Positions 35,745-48,456 of a stretch of 64,000 bases of DNA are shown one piece after another (position 1 is the stretch's first letter; each line of letters opens with the position of its first letter). The stretch covers positions 5,903,738 through 5,967,737 of the forward strand of contig NC_092486.1 in NCBI RefSeq assembly GCF_047495875.1, read 5' to 3'. The notes beneath the pieces were generated by a model, which ran no database searches, was not told where the DNA came from, and saw only the letters and a list, made by a program, of their open reading frames with translations. The translations under genes and the position numbers were made by a program. Source of the DNA: Pithys albifrons albifrons. Taxonomy: Eukaryota > Chordata > Aves > Passeriformes > Thamnophilidae.

Positions 35745-37803
35745 TTAAATGATCCATTTGTCTGTTTTGATAGAGATCTGATGTGTTTTAAGCTTCTGTA
35801 TGTACAAATGGTAAATCAGAAGTTACACACTGAAAAGGCAAGAAATCTCAGCCATTGGGGTGTCTGTGCTCCAGCTTGGGCTTTGTGAGGTCAATACAGA
35901 GTTGCAGATCCTCTCAGATACAGCTACATCCTTCACCAAATGAGTCCCAACTCCCTGCAAAAGAGGATTTAGTTCATTCTAGACCACAATGAAACTTTTA
36001 CCCAGAGAAATTTCCCCAAAATGTTTCTATTTCACATTCCGAGGCTGTAGCTGCTAATTGAGACCCTAATTAATATGGGATGGGGCTCCCAGCTGATGTA
36101 ACTCCATGGAGTTTCAGAGGAGTAAGTTTGTAAGCTGTACAGTGAGCTGCTCTGTCATACAACCCAAATTTATACAGAAACACCCAAATTTATACAAATA
36201 CCACCACTACCATTCCTTCCAAGCCCATCTGTTGAGCTGAGGAGCTCCACACACTGTTACAGCCCCTGAACTGAACTGTTCACATGCACACATTAAGTTA
36301 AATGTAATTTAATTAAAGGTATTTAATGTACCTTGCAGGTGAACTAACTGACAATGAAGTGTCCCCATCACCCCAACTCCTGTAGGCAGCTGAGCACCCC
36401 AAGGAGAGCAGGATAACCCCCTGCATTTCTGAAAGGAAGCAAAGTGTAAATGAGAAGTCCCTGAGATCCCAGGGATCAGTTCTGGTGCCTGTCAGTGTGA
36501 TTTGTACAATGTGAGGTGAGACAGGTCCACCCTGCCGTGTAAATGCCTTGTAAAAGACACTGAAGAATTTATAGCCCAACCAGACAAGATGGATGCAGAG
36601 AGGGTCCCCTCATGGAAAGTGAGGAGAACTAATTGCTCATATTGGAGCCCAGAGCCAGGGGGAAAATGCTGAAGCCACTGGACCTGCACTCCTCAGAGCT
36701 CTTCAGGCAGCCAGGAATCTGTGCTACTCTTCCTATACAAGAAGGATTTAAATCCAATTAGATTGCCCCTTTTGCTGGCAGTATCTCTGTATTTACAGCA
36801 CAGTCCTTGCTGTGGTACCTCAGCATCTGTTCCAGGAATCTTCCCGAGCACAGCCAGGTCACTCTGTGTCCATCCAGCCAATTATTTTAGGAGCAGTTAG
36901 AGATTTCCACTATTGCAAAAGTAGTTTCTTGGCAATCAAGAGAGTTCTGAGGAGACATCCCTCTTGATTAGAGCATAGATCTTTACTCTGACACCCCTGA
37001 ACTTCTTATGGTTGGCTGGGAGTTCTGCAGGCATAGGAGAGAGGAAGAATTCCAACCTTTATCCACTGACAGCTGAACATTTAAGCTGCTGCTGCCACCT
37101 TGCTTCTCAACTGGACACAAAAAATGTATTGGTCAAGTAGAAACCAGTTGTGCTTTTGCCTTGCTTGGAGTGAAAACCCGTCTGCAAAGAGCCCAAACAG
37201 CCACAGGCACTTCCCACTTGCTTTGCCCTGTCACGAGGGAGTCACACCAGGCCCAGGTTCACACTCCCTCGGTGCCCTTTGGCATCAGGAGGTGCCACTT
37301 CCCTTCATCTCATCAGAAACCTCTGGGATGCTGCTGAACAGCTGCTCTCAGAGCTGAGCATTTGAGTCTCCCAGAGGATCCCGCCGTGGTTATTGATCCC
37401 CACTACCTCCAACCATCCATTACTGCCCACTTAGCAAATCCCACTTTGATTTGCTGCACTTGTGCAGCACACAAGGCCTTTCTCAGTCAAGTAGATGAAC
37501 AAACCTGGTATTTAAATCTCCTTCAGCTACTCCAGCCCATTTAGACTGCAGAGGGTTTAAAGAAAGAGCAGTTAAACAACAGGCACTTGACCTGATGTCT
37601 CAGGTAGGAAAATGTAAGAGGTCCTGGAGGTGGATAAAGGGCCTTAATCTCTTCAACCAACACATCTGCAGCTGCAGAAAGCAGTGTGGATAAACCTTCC
37701 AGGTACTCCCACTCACTCCCGCTTTCTTCCTCTGCTGGTGGAAATTCTGATCAGTCCATTAGCACAGAACCATCTCACAAACACCAGATTAACTGTGTTG
37801 TAG
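35745..37803. other. Unique non-coding DNA
   Basis: No supported gene. It contains a duplicated ACCCAAATTTATACA word (listed separately) and a perfect palindrome AACTCCATGGAGTT at 36,100-36,113. Confidence 0.45.
36162..36196. repeat. Two-copy 20-bp tandem
   Basis: ACCCAAATTTATACA occurs at 36,162-36,176 and 36,182-36,196, a 20-bp period with a short diverged link. Confidence 0.88.
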
Positions 37804-37862
37804 CACAGAATATCGTGAGCTGGGAGGGATCCTCGTGGTTCACGGCATTACAACTCCTCACA
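37804..37862 (-). mobile_element. CR1 LINE tail, different subfamily
   Basis: CACAGAATATCGTGAGCTGG, GAGGGATCCTCGTGGTTCAC, then ACAACTCCT matches the CR1 tail variant 'CACAGAATATCCTGAGTTGGAAGGGACCCATAAGGATCATCGAGTCCAACTCCT' on the minus strand. Its tail differs from the GGTTTGGGTTGG type seen elsewhere in the window, so it comes from a separate CR1 lineage. Confidence 0.72.
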
Positions 37863-39345
37863 GACAAAGGGGAATGTATGACCAGATCAGCTGACCCCGA
37901 ATACACAGCAGGACAGCTCCCTGTCCCCAAACCACACTGCAAAGGCTGCATTGCCCAAAGTCTAGGGCTGGATCCAAACCTCCTCTCTCACTGTAGGCCA
38001 ATGTCTATAAAACAGACAATTTCCAGGTTTTGTCCTGTGTGCAGCTGCTGAAGGTGCTGAGCTGGAAGAGGGGGAAATAAATGTGCTGTTACCAACAATA
38101 ACCAAAGTGTTACCACATAACCTGAAAGTGTAGCATTGAGATAAAAATGTGATCAGAAAACACTTGGCCATGTGCATTGCTGCTTTTAGGGAGAAGCTGG
38201 AAGAAGCAACTGCTCAACAGAGCTGCCAATGATCCTAATTAACACACCCTCAAAATGCACTCAAATGCTGCAGGAAGGACCATAAAAGCTGCACAGAAAG
38301 GCTCAGCTCTCTTACAGCTCTCACTGCTTGAGATCCATCAGAACACCACTCTGCCAGGTCAAAGGATTACAATTGCATTTGGTAATTAAAATTCTTCTAA
38401 GAACTAAGTTTTGCCAAGAAAGGAGCAATTTCCCCTTCTGAAAGCCTGGTTTCTGTACAGAACTCATTGAACACAGAGGAGAGGAGGCCAACATCTGTTT
38501 AATTTATAACACTGCTGCCTGTAAGAGCCTCACAACTACTCATAATCCAAGATCCTTCCAAAAATGCCAACAGGTTTTGCTTGGAATGCCATTTATTTGC
38601 TGAGAGGACATCAGTGCCCAGATTATTTACCCAACATGGTACCTGCTGTCACCAGCAGATGCTAATAAAACACCCACAGTAGCACTGAAAGAAAGACCAA
38701 AGTTGCAGAACAACTATTTCTACTTGTATTTTACTTGAAATTGGTTCAACTTAAGCCATGATTCATATTCCTCAGAAGTCTAAGATTATTTAAGGCTCTA
38801 ATGGGTTATTAGATTACAGGACCCCTGTGATAAAGAAAAGGAAGGTGCTGGACTATAAACCAGCATCTGCAGCTGCCACACCCCTGGGACAAAGCCAATA
38901 TCACATTTTCCCCTTTCAAACAGTGTGATTTATCTTCACTCTGCAATGTGCAAATATCTATGTGAAATACAAAACTGTTTCCTTCCAGGACAATCTGCAG
39001 CCTTGATGTGACTGGGATGCTGCACATGTAGAGACGGTTTTGAGCCTAATGATGCTCAAGAGCTGTTTTCCTGCTGTTGTCAGGAGAAGCCAGTCCTGGG
39101 GGTGTGACTCAGCAAGGGATCCTCCTTCCAGAGCTCCCTGCCCTGAGCTGGTCTCTGACCCACCACTCCTGTGTCCTCACAGCTCTTGCTCTTTGATCAC
39201 GATCCCAAATTCGTCAGGGAGTGATTCATCACCTGCTCCATCCCCAGGCAAGAAGCTGAATGTTCTGCTTATTAATAACCAGACTGAAATGAACTCAAGA
39301 TAAAAAATAAGGAGAGAAAAAATATCCTAATGCACAACCCTTCCA
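37863..39345. other. Unique AT-rich non-coding DNA
   Basis: No gene or clear repeat recognised. Confidence 0.5.
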
Positions 39346-39456
39346 GATGTGTAGATGTGGCTCTTGGTTTAGAAGTGGTCTTGGCAGTATTTGGTTTATG
39401 GTGGGACTTGATGATCTTAAGGGTCTTTTCCAAACTAAACAATTCTCTGATTCTAA
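39346..39456 (+). mobile_element. CR1 LINE 3' end, older-type subfamily
   Basis: GATGTGTAGATGTGGCTCTTG, GGTTTAGAAGTGGTCTTGGC, AGTATTTGGTTTATGGTGGG, ACTTGATGATCTTAAGGGTC, TTTTCCAAACTAAACAATTC and a TCTGATTCT tail. This matches the CR1 form ending 'GTGGACTTGGCAGTGCTGGGTTAATGGTTGGACTCGATGATCTTAGAGGTCTTTTCC'. Same lineage as the copy at 62.3 kb. Confidence 0.9.
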
Positions 39457-39797
39457 GAAATCAAGCTAAAGAGACTCAGCTTCATTCCTGTGCTCTTTGC
39501 TGGTATGAGGCTGTGCTGATTCATCCCCAAAAGGATGACAAGACTGAAACACAAATTTTACACCTTTATCACCTGAAACAGCAGCCACAAAAATACTTCT
39601 AAGGTGTTTTATTCCTCATCAAACAAGGAATCTTGCACTGCAGTCACCTTCAGAGCATCATTTCTGTGAGACCCTGGTGATGCACCAGCCCTGGAGGAGG
39701 ACAGACCGTGCAGATTTAGTGCTGTGCAGCCACTGAAATCATGGCAAGGCAATTACAGTTCCTGAAAATTACACTGAGAACATCCATAAATCAAGGC

Positions 39798-39845
39798 AGT
39801 GATCCAGCAAAGCACTTAAGCACATGCTCAGCTTTAAGAGATCAC
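39798..39845. repeat. Possible fragment of an old sauropsid palindromic repeat
   Basis: GTGATCCAGCAAAGCACTTA, AGCACATGCTCAGCTTTAAG resembles half of a palindromic interspersed repeat common in turtles and crocodilians, reading 'GATCCTGCAAAGCACTTAAGCATGTGCTTAACTTTAAGCATGTGAGTAG'. I cannot name the family with certainty. Only one arm is recognisable. Confidence 0.42.
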
Positions 39846-40589
39846 TCCTCCCAGGCCTGATTCTGCAGTTTCAGAGGAACAGCAAAAATTCCACCAAGGA
39901 GAAGTTCTTTGTGCTGCTCCACCAAGGGGAAGGTGCATTAGATTTACAGTAAAAAAAGATTGTCTCAACAGCCTCACAGCTGTTTACAGTTCAGCCTGAA
40001 AATTCCTCATCCCAAAGAAGAATCAATAGCAAACTTCTGCCCTCAGCAGCAGATCAAATGACTGCAGTAACTGTAGGGAAAAAATCATCTTTAATGGGCC
40101 CAGGGCACTTGCTGGAGCAGTTTAGCAACTCTTGCACACAAGAGATGTGTGATACTAAAAATAAAGGGCTGGTTTAACATGCATGGACTTCTGCCGAAGA
40201 TACCAAAGTGCTCCAGGGAAGTTCAGCTCCATAATTCATTTGGCAAATTCTGGTGTGAGTGTAGCACTGTGCCTGATTGATGGTTTCCAAGAATTTAAGC
40301 ATTTTGAAGCATAATTTCTTGTAGCCAAGAGTTTATTTATTGGATCGACACTAAAATCAGCGACAGAGTATAAATAGCACCAACTTAGGGACCTTCAAGT
40401 AAAAGAGTGGTGGGGAAAAAAGTGTTGATCACATTTAATGGGAACTAAATATCAATTTTGCCTCAAAATTTCAGCCTAATTTCTTCTAATTCTGTCCTGC
40501 TCTATTAATAAATTACCCATATGAAGATTCCATATTTAAGCATTCAAAACTTCTCATCATGATTTATCACATAAATCTCTGACTACCAA

Positions 40590-40641
40590 TTGCTCGTTGT
40601 TATTTGTTGGCACCACGAAGTTGAGCAGTGGCAACGAGCAA
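40590..40641 (+). other. Hairpin-forming inverted repeat
   Basis: TTGCTCGTTG (40,590-40,599) is exactly complementary to CAACGAGCAA (40,632-40,641). As plus-strand RNA the stem could extend to about 15 pairs (40,590-40,604 with 40,627-40,641), including three G-U pairs, around a 22-nt loop. A 10-bp perfect arm at this spacing is expected roughly once or twice by chance in a window this size. Confidence 0.5.
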
Positions 40642-41689
40642 CATGTTGCCTTAGCTGGGATCTTGCAGCCAAAATAGGGAACAGCAGAAAATTCAGCAGG
40701 CCTAGAATTATTTATGTAAGATGAAAATTCTTTGTACCATGAACACCTTGGCAGAGGTTCATTTCATAGTAACACTCTCAGGATTAGTCCTTCAAGCAGA
40801 ATTTTCACCCCCTGAAACCTGGAATTTGGGTCAGGATTAGGTCTTAGAGGGCAGGGATTCATTCATTCATGGCACAAACTGACACTATTCCTCACAAAGT
40901 CTCTAAAAATGCTGCTTCCTACTCCTCAACCTTTCCCATTTCAGTTGCTTGGATAATGGATGGTCCTGGGAGGTGATTTTCTCTGAAAAATTATCCAGTT
41001 TTGGACACTCTCTAATGAATGCACAAGGAATTATTGTCTTTGTGTGATGTCTGTGATCACTTCTATGACCTCAAAATCATAGATGAGTTTTAAGTGCAGA
41101 CACTATAAAATAAAGGCCTAATTAATTTTTTTCCAACAACAGAGGGGGAAACTCCAGAGTGTAACCCTGGGGTAAAGTAGGATAAACAACTTTGCAAAGT
41201 CATTAAGAAATTCTTGCCAAAACTGTGCCAGCAGCCAAGACTCCTTCCTGTGCCACCCCTCCCAATTCCAGCTCTTACAAACAACTGCCTCATTAAACTG
41301 AGAGACTGGAAGGCTGAACAGCTTTTCAAGTAAGGAAGAGATTTTCATTCTATGTATCTATAGCACCAAAACAAAAAACCAGAGCAGACTCAGCCTCTGC
41401 TCCTGCAGGAGGTGCTCTGGGAGGCTGAGGAGCACAACCCACCTCCCTGGAGCTGCCAGTGGAGCAGCACATCCAGGTGAGGCTCCAATGCTTTGCTGGC
41501 ACCAGCCAAGGCCTAATTGCTCCTGGGCTCTCTATCAATGTTCCACTGCCCCCAGCATCACAAAACTCCATCCATGTCCTTGTCAAACTGCAGAACCTTC
41601 AGGCCATAAAATACAGACCTACAGAGTCTTTATTTTCTCCTTGGAGAATTTATGTACCGTTACATTCCATTATGGTTTTTAGCAGCTGA

Positions 41690-41860
41690 ATATTTAAGTG
41701 ATGTTGAATCAGTGATCACTAAACCAAGCCCCTTTTTATTCACCAAGGTAATGATCTTTGACCCCAAATGCCTCTGACTATAAACCGAAGCCTTTTATAA
41801 TATTGATAAATTATTACTTTTCTGCCCTGACTTTTAATTAATGCTTGGAGTCAGCAGGTG
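41690..41860. promoter_or_regulatory. Candidate regulatory block with a DR1-like site
   Basis: The reverse strand reads GGGTCAAAGATCA at 41,752-41,764, close to the DR1 nuclear-receptor site (AGGTCA-N-AGGTCA) bound by HNF4, RXR and COUP-TF type factors. The surroundings carry AT-rich words (TGATAAATTATTAC, TTTTAATTAATGC). Function is inferred only. Confidence 0.27.
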
Positions 41861-43640
41861 TCAAATCCCAACTCCCATACGAGCTGCAAATTCTAGTTCT
41901 GCACATGACATTGTACCTTTCAAATGTCAGAAGCCAAACATCTGAAAATAAAACATACTTGTTTTTATGCCCATTTGTGACTGAAGAATTGGCTTTTTGT
42001 TTCGTTTTCTGGCTGGAAGGAGCTGATCAATGGGATGCATCAACTCCTGATGCTGCTGCAATGCAGTTTGCATTCGTTGATGATATTCTGAAACAAACTC
42101 TTCTCAATTCGTAAATTTTCTGCAAAATACTTTCCTTCAGCTATCCATTAATCAAAGGAAGTTGTAGCAGAAGTTTTCTTTTTTAACAATTTTACACATC
42201 CTCAGGGTTTTCAGGCAAAGGAAGTGCCTGGAATGACACAAATGGCATTTCTTCTCCTAACTCCTTAGCAAGCCACGTGCCATTACACTGCTGTAAAATG
42301 GCTGCAGTGAGGGCAGGAAAGGCAAGGAAGAGTCACTCTCAAGAATTGAAAATAAAAAGTTATAAAAGCAAATTTTCAGTGGGAAGAGCAAAGACAAGTT
42401 TGTTATTACCACATGAAAGGATGGGTTTCTTTGCAGTCTTGTGTGTTGCATAAACTGGAAAGCAATTCCATTTTTATTAGTTTTCCAATAGACTAACTGA
42501 AGTTTGCTAATTAAAATCATAAAATTGCCCTACACGCCAAGTTGGGCAAAACTGTAAACACTGGACAAGCAACACCTAAACATGTCACCTTTCTGCTTTG
42601 CTGCCCACGTGGACCTTCAGCTCATTCCCACGGGACACTTTCCCCTTCCACCAGCTTTGTTATGGGGCACTCGGAGCCTTCTACTGCAAAATTACCAATA
42701 GATTATCAAATGCTGTTTGATTAGGGGTGAATTTTGTTTAGGTCATGACCATTCATTCCAAGGTTTTCTCTACAGACATTTATTTAACCACAGGGTTTAC
42801 ACAAACCACAGCAGCAACAGCTCAGCTGCCAAATCAAAGCTCCCCTTTGAGTGAGGAAGGTCACCCAGAAGAGCAGCAAAGAGGGATGTACCCTCCGAGC
42901 TGCTGGGAACACTTTAGTGCAGTTGTCTTTGCACATTATCAGAGATGACAGGGGTGTGAATTCCACTTACTTGTGACCAATAACACCAGGAAATTAAATC
43001 CCTGAAAAATAATTTTGTCTCTTCAGGGAAAAAAATACCCCAAACAACAAACCACATAAAGTACTTCAGCCAGGACAAAGGACACCACAGGACACTTCAC
43101 CTCTGAAACGAGAGCAGCTCACCAGGAATTTCCAAACACTGCTGTGCTCAGAAAGGCACTGATTCACAGATGAGAATTCTTGTTTTCCAAAACAATTAAG
43201 TACAGTAATAACTACTTAAACCGTACTTGTTTCTCCAGAAACAGCACCAACCCAACTTGCACAGAGAGTATTAGTACCTACACCAAGCATAAAATGGGAA
43301 TTACACTTCTCTAAAAACTCTCCTCTCAGCTCTGTGAAGAAATCTCTGCATCTCCAACTTACAAAGTGAGTCATAAAGGACTGAACATGCCTCAACCTCA
43401 GCAACGTTCAGCATCCTTTAACTTGAAGAATTCCAAAACATGGACCCTTGGATTTTTTAGTTTAACATCTTCAAGTTAAGGCTCTGCTTTCCCTTCAGCA
43501 CAGCTTCTGACTTCCCTGGGATGTTTGAAAGTGTCCACCAAAAATCAACTGTTTGTCAGAGCTCTTGACAGAACAAGTAGAAGAATGGGAGCATTTCCCT
43601 CACTCAGGGGCCTGAGGAAAGAGGAGACAATTTTTATGGA

Positions 43641-43660
43641 TAGACAGACAGACAGACATG
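43641..43660. repeat. Short (GACA)n microsatellite
   Basis: GATAGACAGACAGACAGACA, about four to five tetranucleotide units. Confidence 0.85.
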
Positions 43661-44519
43661 TGCCTCCAATTGTATCCTACAGTTGCTGAAGGGTACAGAT
43701 GGGGCTCCTCAAATTCTCCCTTGGGATTAGGCATTCAAGGCCTCAAGCAAGAAACAGAGTGCAAAGAGCCAAGAAGCTGAAAAAGCAGTTACAATAAATG
43801 GATCCTCTTTTCTGGGAAAGATCTGAGAAAGACAAAAGGAGATTAAAAAGAAAAAAAGAAAGCTAGAAAAAAAATCTCCAGTGTCTATTTTGCCTAAAGA
43901 AAGGTTTGAAATAAAATGTAGCTGTTTGCTTCAGTAAAATTAAATACAAGCTTTAATAAACGTGGACAGAAACTTCTATCCCACTCCCCCTCCTGCACCA
44001 CCTGCCATGGCCCTGAACAACACCCTGAGTTGTAAGGAAATATTTATAATCCCTTCCTGTGTGGAAAACAGTGTTACAAGGACATAAATTGCCTTGTTTG
44101 AAGTTAGAAAGAGCAAACAGGGGCAGTGGGGAGCACGATCTATATTTCTCTCAGCTGAGCAGAAATGTTTTGGTTTTATATTTGATTCTGAAAATTGCAC
44201 ACACACAAGTTGTAGCAGTCAAACTTCTGATTTTTAAGGGTTTTTGCCCAGCACAAAATACACATTTCATGGTGCCTTTTTTGAACACCTAATCCTTCTT
44301 CCTACAGGGATTCATGGGGAAATCATCAATGAGCACGATAACTGAGCCTTGTCAGCTATCACAGCTACAAGGCAGGGTTTTTTCTGTATTTTTCCATGTT
44401 TTTCCCTCAAATCCTTGTGTGCCTGAACACTTTCACTTGGCTTTCACCCCCACTCACAGAAAGCAGAGCATTATAACAACCAGAAGGCAACTCAAGATAT
44501 GACAAAAACCTTCTAAAAA

Positions 44520-44970
44520 GACATGAATGCACTTCAGTTAACTCTTGGATTGTGCTACACTAATTATCCTCATTACAGTAATAATTTCTGCCTTTCCTTA
44601 CATAATCTTGCTACTCCTAAAGGAAAAGGAGAGTAACTGGTAGGAAGCTTAAATATGTCCTAAGTTCTCAAGGCAGAGAAGAGGAGGAACAGTTAATTTG
44701 GGAGCAGGTTTTGTACAGTGGAACAACACAACTCATTAATTCTTTGTTAAGTTTAGGAAGCCAAGCTTTTAAATCATAATTAATTAAACAATACCCACCT
44801 CCCTACCCCCCACTCCCTGAGAAAATGGCCTATCAAGAATGGGTCTTTGAGTGCACTTTACAATGAATTTTTCTGCAATGGAATTGCTAAAGGATTAATA
44901 ATTGGGTACTTTGCTTAATAGGACAGTAGTTGTCATTAATGGAATTGTTAACAGGGCAGGGGTTGGGGAA
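44520..44970. promoter_or_regulatory. Candidate AT-rich regulatory block
   Basis: Contains CACTAATTATCCTCATTACAG, CTCATTAATTCTTTG, CATAATTAATTAAAC, GATTAATAATTGGG and GTCATTAATGGAATTG, a high density of homeodomain-type ATTA cores. A C-rich stretch sits at 44,795-44,815. Conservation cannot be tested here. Confidence 0.27.
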
Positions 44971-45849
44971 GAAGTCTCGTTAATGATCCCTTCCTTCCCA
45001 GAGCCCACACCCAGAGGAAGGTACATGGCACACCTTGTGGACAGCTTGGATTTGCCTCCTTTCCCCTCTTTCTTCTCCCTCTCCTCTCCTGGCACTTGCC
45101 TGCTCAATAATTGACAGAAAGACCATTTGAACCTGGAATGAGCCACTCAGGATCTTGCCATGTTATTAACTAACATTAAAGAAAATAATGCCCTTCATGT
45201 CACAGGCTACGGGGAAGGCAGGTCAGAGGGCCGCGTTCTACCCCAGTGCAGGGGCAGTATCAGCAGGTCTGACCTGCTCCTGCTGCTCTGTGTTCTCATC
45301 TGCTTAGTGCACTGCTGTTGTGCAACTGTGCACTTGCAGCAAATATTAACATTCTTGTCACTGTCACACCTGAGAGACATTTCCCAGTGGCATTTCTGGT
45401 CAGCTGTCTCAGCCAACAATGTTTGCTGGCTTAGCTGAAGAGATCCCTTCCCTGTGTCTTATGTTTTCCTTCTAGAGCAGCAGCTTTTGATTGATTTTCA
45501 TCCTCAAATACTCCCCAGGAATGCAAAAAGGAAAAAGCCAAACAAAACAGGGAGGGACCAATGGCGGTGCTTGAGAAAGATTAAATGAGACCTGAATTCA
45601 GGATGGTACCTGGGCAAGTTCTCTGCTCAAGGAACAGCATTTGACAGTTCACTGAATGCAAGAGGAATATTATTCCCACAGGTGTCTCAAAGCTGTTTCA
45701 TTCAGGTCATTGGGAATAACATGCTAAGGTCTCTCCCAGCCCAGGAATTTGGCTCAGGTATGGCAGGCACAGGTAGTGAAAAAGAAGAATCTAAATATTA
45801 CTTTGAATAAACAAGGGCACATCTAACTAGAGGGAAATGTTCCTCCTGG

Positions 45850-46110
45850 CATCATCTTTCTGTCTGTGGTGCTAATAAACCATAACTTCAACTGACTCGT
45901 AAACTGAGTAAATAATGAGTGACCTCCCATTAAGGAAAGCTGAATGAATGAGCTTTACTGCAGTTCCCCCTCCAGGACCATTGATAGAGGGTGTCTGATT
46001 GTGGTCTATTCTGGGGGTGATTTACATCATTCTGGCAGCATAAAGGGGAATTAAGTGAACATAAATGTGATCTATGCCCACTTTAAGAATCCCTTCCTGC
46101 CTGGGTGTTG
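45850..46110. promoter_or_regulatory. Candidate conserved non-coding block
   Basis: Balanced, non-repetitive sequence with words such as GTGCTAATAAACC, GAGTAAATAATGAGTGACC, GGGTGATTTACATC and GGGGAATTAAGTG. It has no repeat and no useful open frame. It is listed because its texture resembles conserved enhancers. Weak evidence. Confidence 0.2.
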
Positions 46111-47399
46111 AATAAAGGGAGCTTACTGTAAATAAGGCTGAGAAAAATGACATTCAGTTCACTGTTTTGGCAAGAGAGGGAAGTTCAGTAATTTTCTGGG
46201 TGTAAGGGCTGAAACAGAAACATTTTAGGACATGACCTGTAAAAGGGGAAAGAATCCTCACAAGGCATTTGGACAGTAAATTCAACTCTCCTTAGTCTGG
46301 TGACTGAAAAGCATCTCCTGATTCCTTTCCTGCTTGGAGAAATGAAAACTGAGACGTACAAGGAAGGATTTCCATTAGCAAGGCCTCCACCAGCATCAAA
46401 TTCAACATCAGTGTAGTGACAAGAACAAAGTTCCCCATGTTGAAAGTTGAGAAAAGAAAGAAAGCACAGATGCCAGACTCTTGCCTGATAAAAATCAGCA
46501 GGACAAAGGATATTCAAAGACATTTTTAAACCATTGCAGACCGTGCACATCACATGCATTACTGGCAGTTGTCCCACGTTGCCAATAACCATCAAGGCAC
46601 AAGATGGGGCTGTTTGGGTGTTTGAGGAATGGAGTTGGGCAATCTTGGAGCCTGCAGCTACTGCAGCAGCTTGCTTTTGTCAAGGCAACTTTTTGGATTC
46701 CCAGCTGCACTAAATATTCATCTCCATGATGCAAAGGGAGCAAAAGAGAGCGGGTCACATATTTAGCAAATGACAGTAATTCCCTGAAGATGATAAAAAG
46801 CAGCTTGTCTATCACCAGCCTCCTTTTGTGTTTGACTTTGAGGCACATTATCTTTGCAGAAAGTAGAATGCAAGTAATGAAAGAGAGGAAAACAGAGCCT
46901 GTAAACAACACAAAGCAAATCTCCCAAGCTGACAAACTTCACTGAAGTGCAAGCAGCTGAGTGGCTGCCAGTTTTGTGCTGTACCATGGGGTTCAGAGCT
47001 CCTGCCAGTGCAGGCACTCCCACGCCTCCAGCACCAAGCACAGGAGAGGCAGAGAGAGCACACACTGACAGAGCAAATAACTCACTGCACTTATCCTAAA
47101 ATGCCCTTAAATCTTCTTTCCCCCCTCCCTCCCCCAGCTTCCTTTCCTCCCACACAAGATCCCACTTGCAGCGACCCACAGGCACATAAGCTTGACAACA
47201 ACCCACCTCACTGAGTGGCCTTTTGTTTAGTGCCTCAAATTTTCCCTACATGACATCACTCATTTCAACATATGCTACTCCTACACTTAACATTCAGCTT
47301 GAGCTGATCATGCTTTGAGTTACAGCAAAACCTTCTGGTTTGGACACAAACACACAGCAGAGTCCAAGCTCTGCTTTCTCAAAAGGTAAACTGGATGTT

Positions 47400-47540
47400 C
47401 CATCCCTGGAAGTGTCCAAGACCAAGTTGGACAGGCCTTGGAGCACCGTGGTCCAGTGGAAAGTGTCTCTGCCCATGGCAGGGACTGGTATGAGATGGAC
47501 TTTATGGTCCCTTCAACCCAAACCATTCCACGATCCTGTG
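47400..47540 (+). mobile_element. CR1 LINE 3' end
   Basis: CCATCCCTGGAAGTGTCCAA, GACCAAGTTGGACAGGCCTT, GTGTCTCTGCCCATGGCAGG, then TATGGTCCCTTCAACCCAAA and CCATTCCACGATCCTGTGAG. Sense strand, about 140 bp. The 188-aa open frame through this copy (47,340-47,906) has no recognisable domain and is not treated as a gene. Confidence 0.94.
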
Positions 47541-48456
47541 AGTCCTGTGTTTCTGGGAAGCAGTTACACCTCTACTGAGATTGTCATCAACAAGAGTCAC
47601 CTCTGCCTTGGCTGTACAGCCTCAGTGGAAGGGGATTATGGCCTGTTGCAGTCAATTGTAGCAGCCACTGCTGAAAATAACACTAATCACCTCCAGGAGC
47701 AGCTCAGTGAGCCGTCCCCCCTGCTCTCCTCAGCTTCAGAACGTCACCCCACACAGTGTGGCCCCTCAGAGACATCACTGAACAGCACCTTGTGCAACAA
47801 CCCTCTTCAGCAGCAAGGCCCAGCAGGAGCCATTACAAAGGTGTTATTGCAGGGGAGGCTGTTACAGCAAATTCACCCTCCACACAAGGGTCATTCAACG
47901 AAATGACACCTCTGGCAGAGCCCTCATCAGGGCACTGGGATGATTTGGTACACGAGAACAAGAGGAATGATGAAGCAGTAATTTTTGAAGTACATTTTCC
48001 CAATATTGAGGGATCGATGCTTCAAACTGAGGATTATTAAAACCCGAGTGATTGTTAACAGTAAAAAAGTGGAGATTTTAATCAAGATATAGAGGTGCCT
48101 CTCATTTCTGTGTTTTAAGAAGAAAAGACACTTGAGTGAGGATGAAGAGATGGGTATTAGGCAGCACTGAAAGATGGTAATGAATAGCCTCAAAATTAAA
48201 AGCACAAGAAAGTAGAAAAATCTTTTATGTTTTATTGATTGTAAATGACCACATGAGAATGAAGAAGTTTTATGGTATATGAGAAACAGTCAAATATGAG
48301 CCTGTGAAAAACAGGCAGTGTAGGGCTGACCCAGCTGCTTTCCTTCATCAGAGCCCTTCACTTCTGGGGCTGTGCCTTTGTGTCAGGATAGACAATTCAT
48401 TTAGGTCATTTTTCCCCAGTATTTCCAGCTGCTCATGTCACAGCTCACAATTAGGC
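47541..48456. other. Unique non-coding DNA
   Basis: No supported gene or repeat. The region 47,900-48,300 is AT-rich. Confidence 0.45.

Larger units (their letters stand above)
39457..47399. other. Long stretch of mostly unique DNA
   Basis: About 8 kb without a supported gene or a clear CR1. It contains a fragment of an old sauropsid repeat (39,798), a hairpin-forming inverted repeat (40,590), candidate conserved blocks and a short (GACA)n run, all listed separately. A polypyrimidine stretch lies at 47,115-47,150. Confidence 0.5.

Noticed and set aside
36100..36113. Perfect palindrome AACTCCATGGAGTT near CAGCTGATGT
   Set aside because: It recalls an old palindromic sauropsid repeat (GTAACTCCATTG...), but the similarity is too short to assign.
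45262..45278. Perfect short palindrome AGCAGGTC-T-GACCTGCT
   Set aside because: An 8-bp arm with a one-base centre is expected about once by chance in 64 kb. It is close to, but not, a consensus nuclear-receptor palindrome.
47340..47906. 188-codon plus-strand open frame
   Set aside because: It runs through a CR1 copy (47,400-47,540) and has no recognisable domain or splice support.
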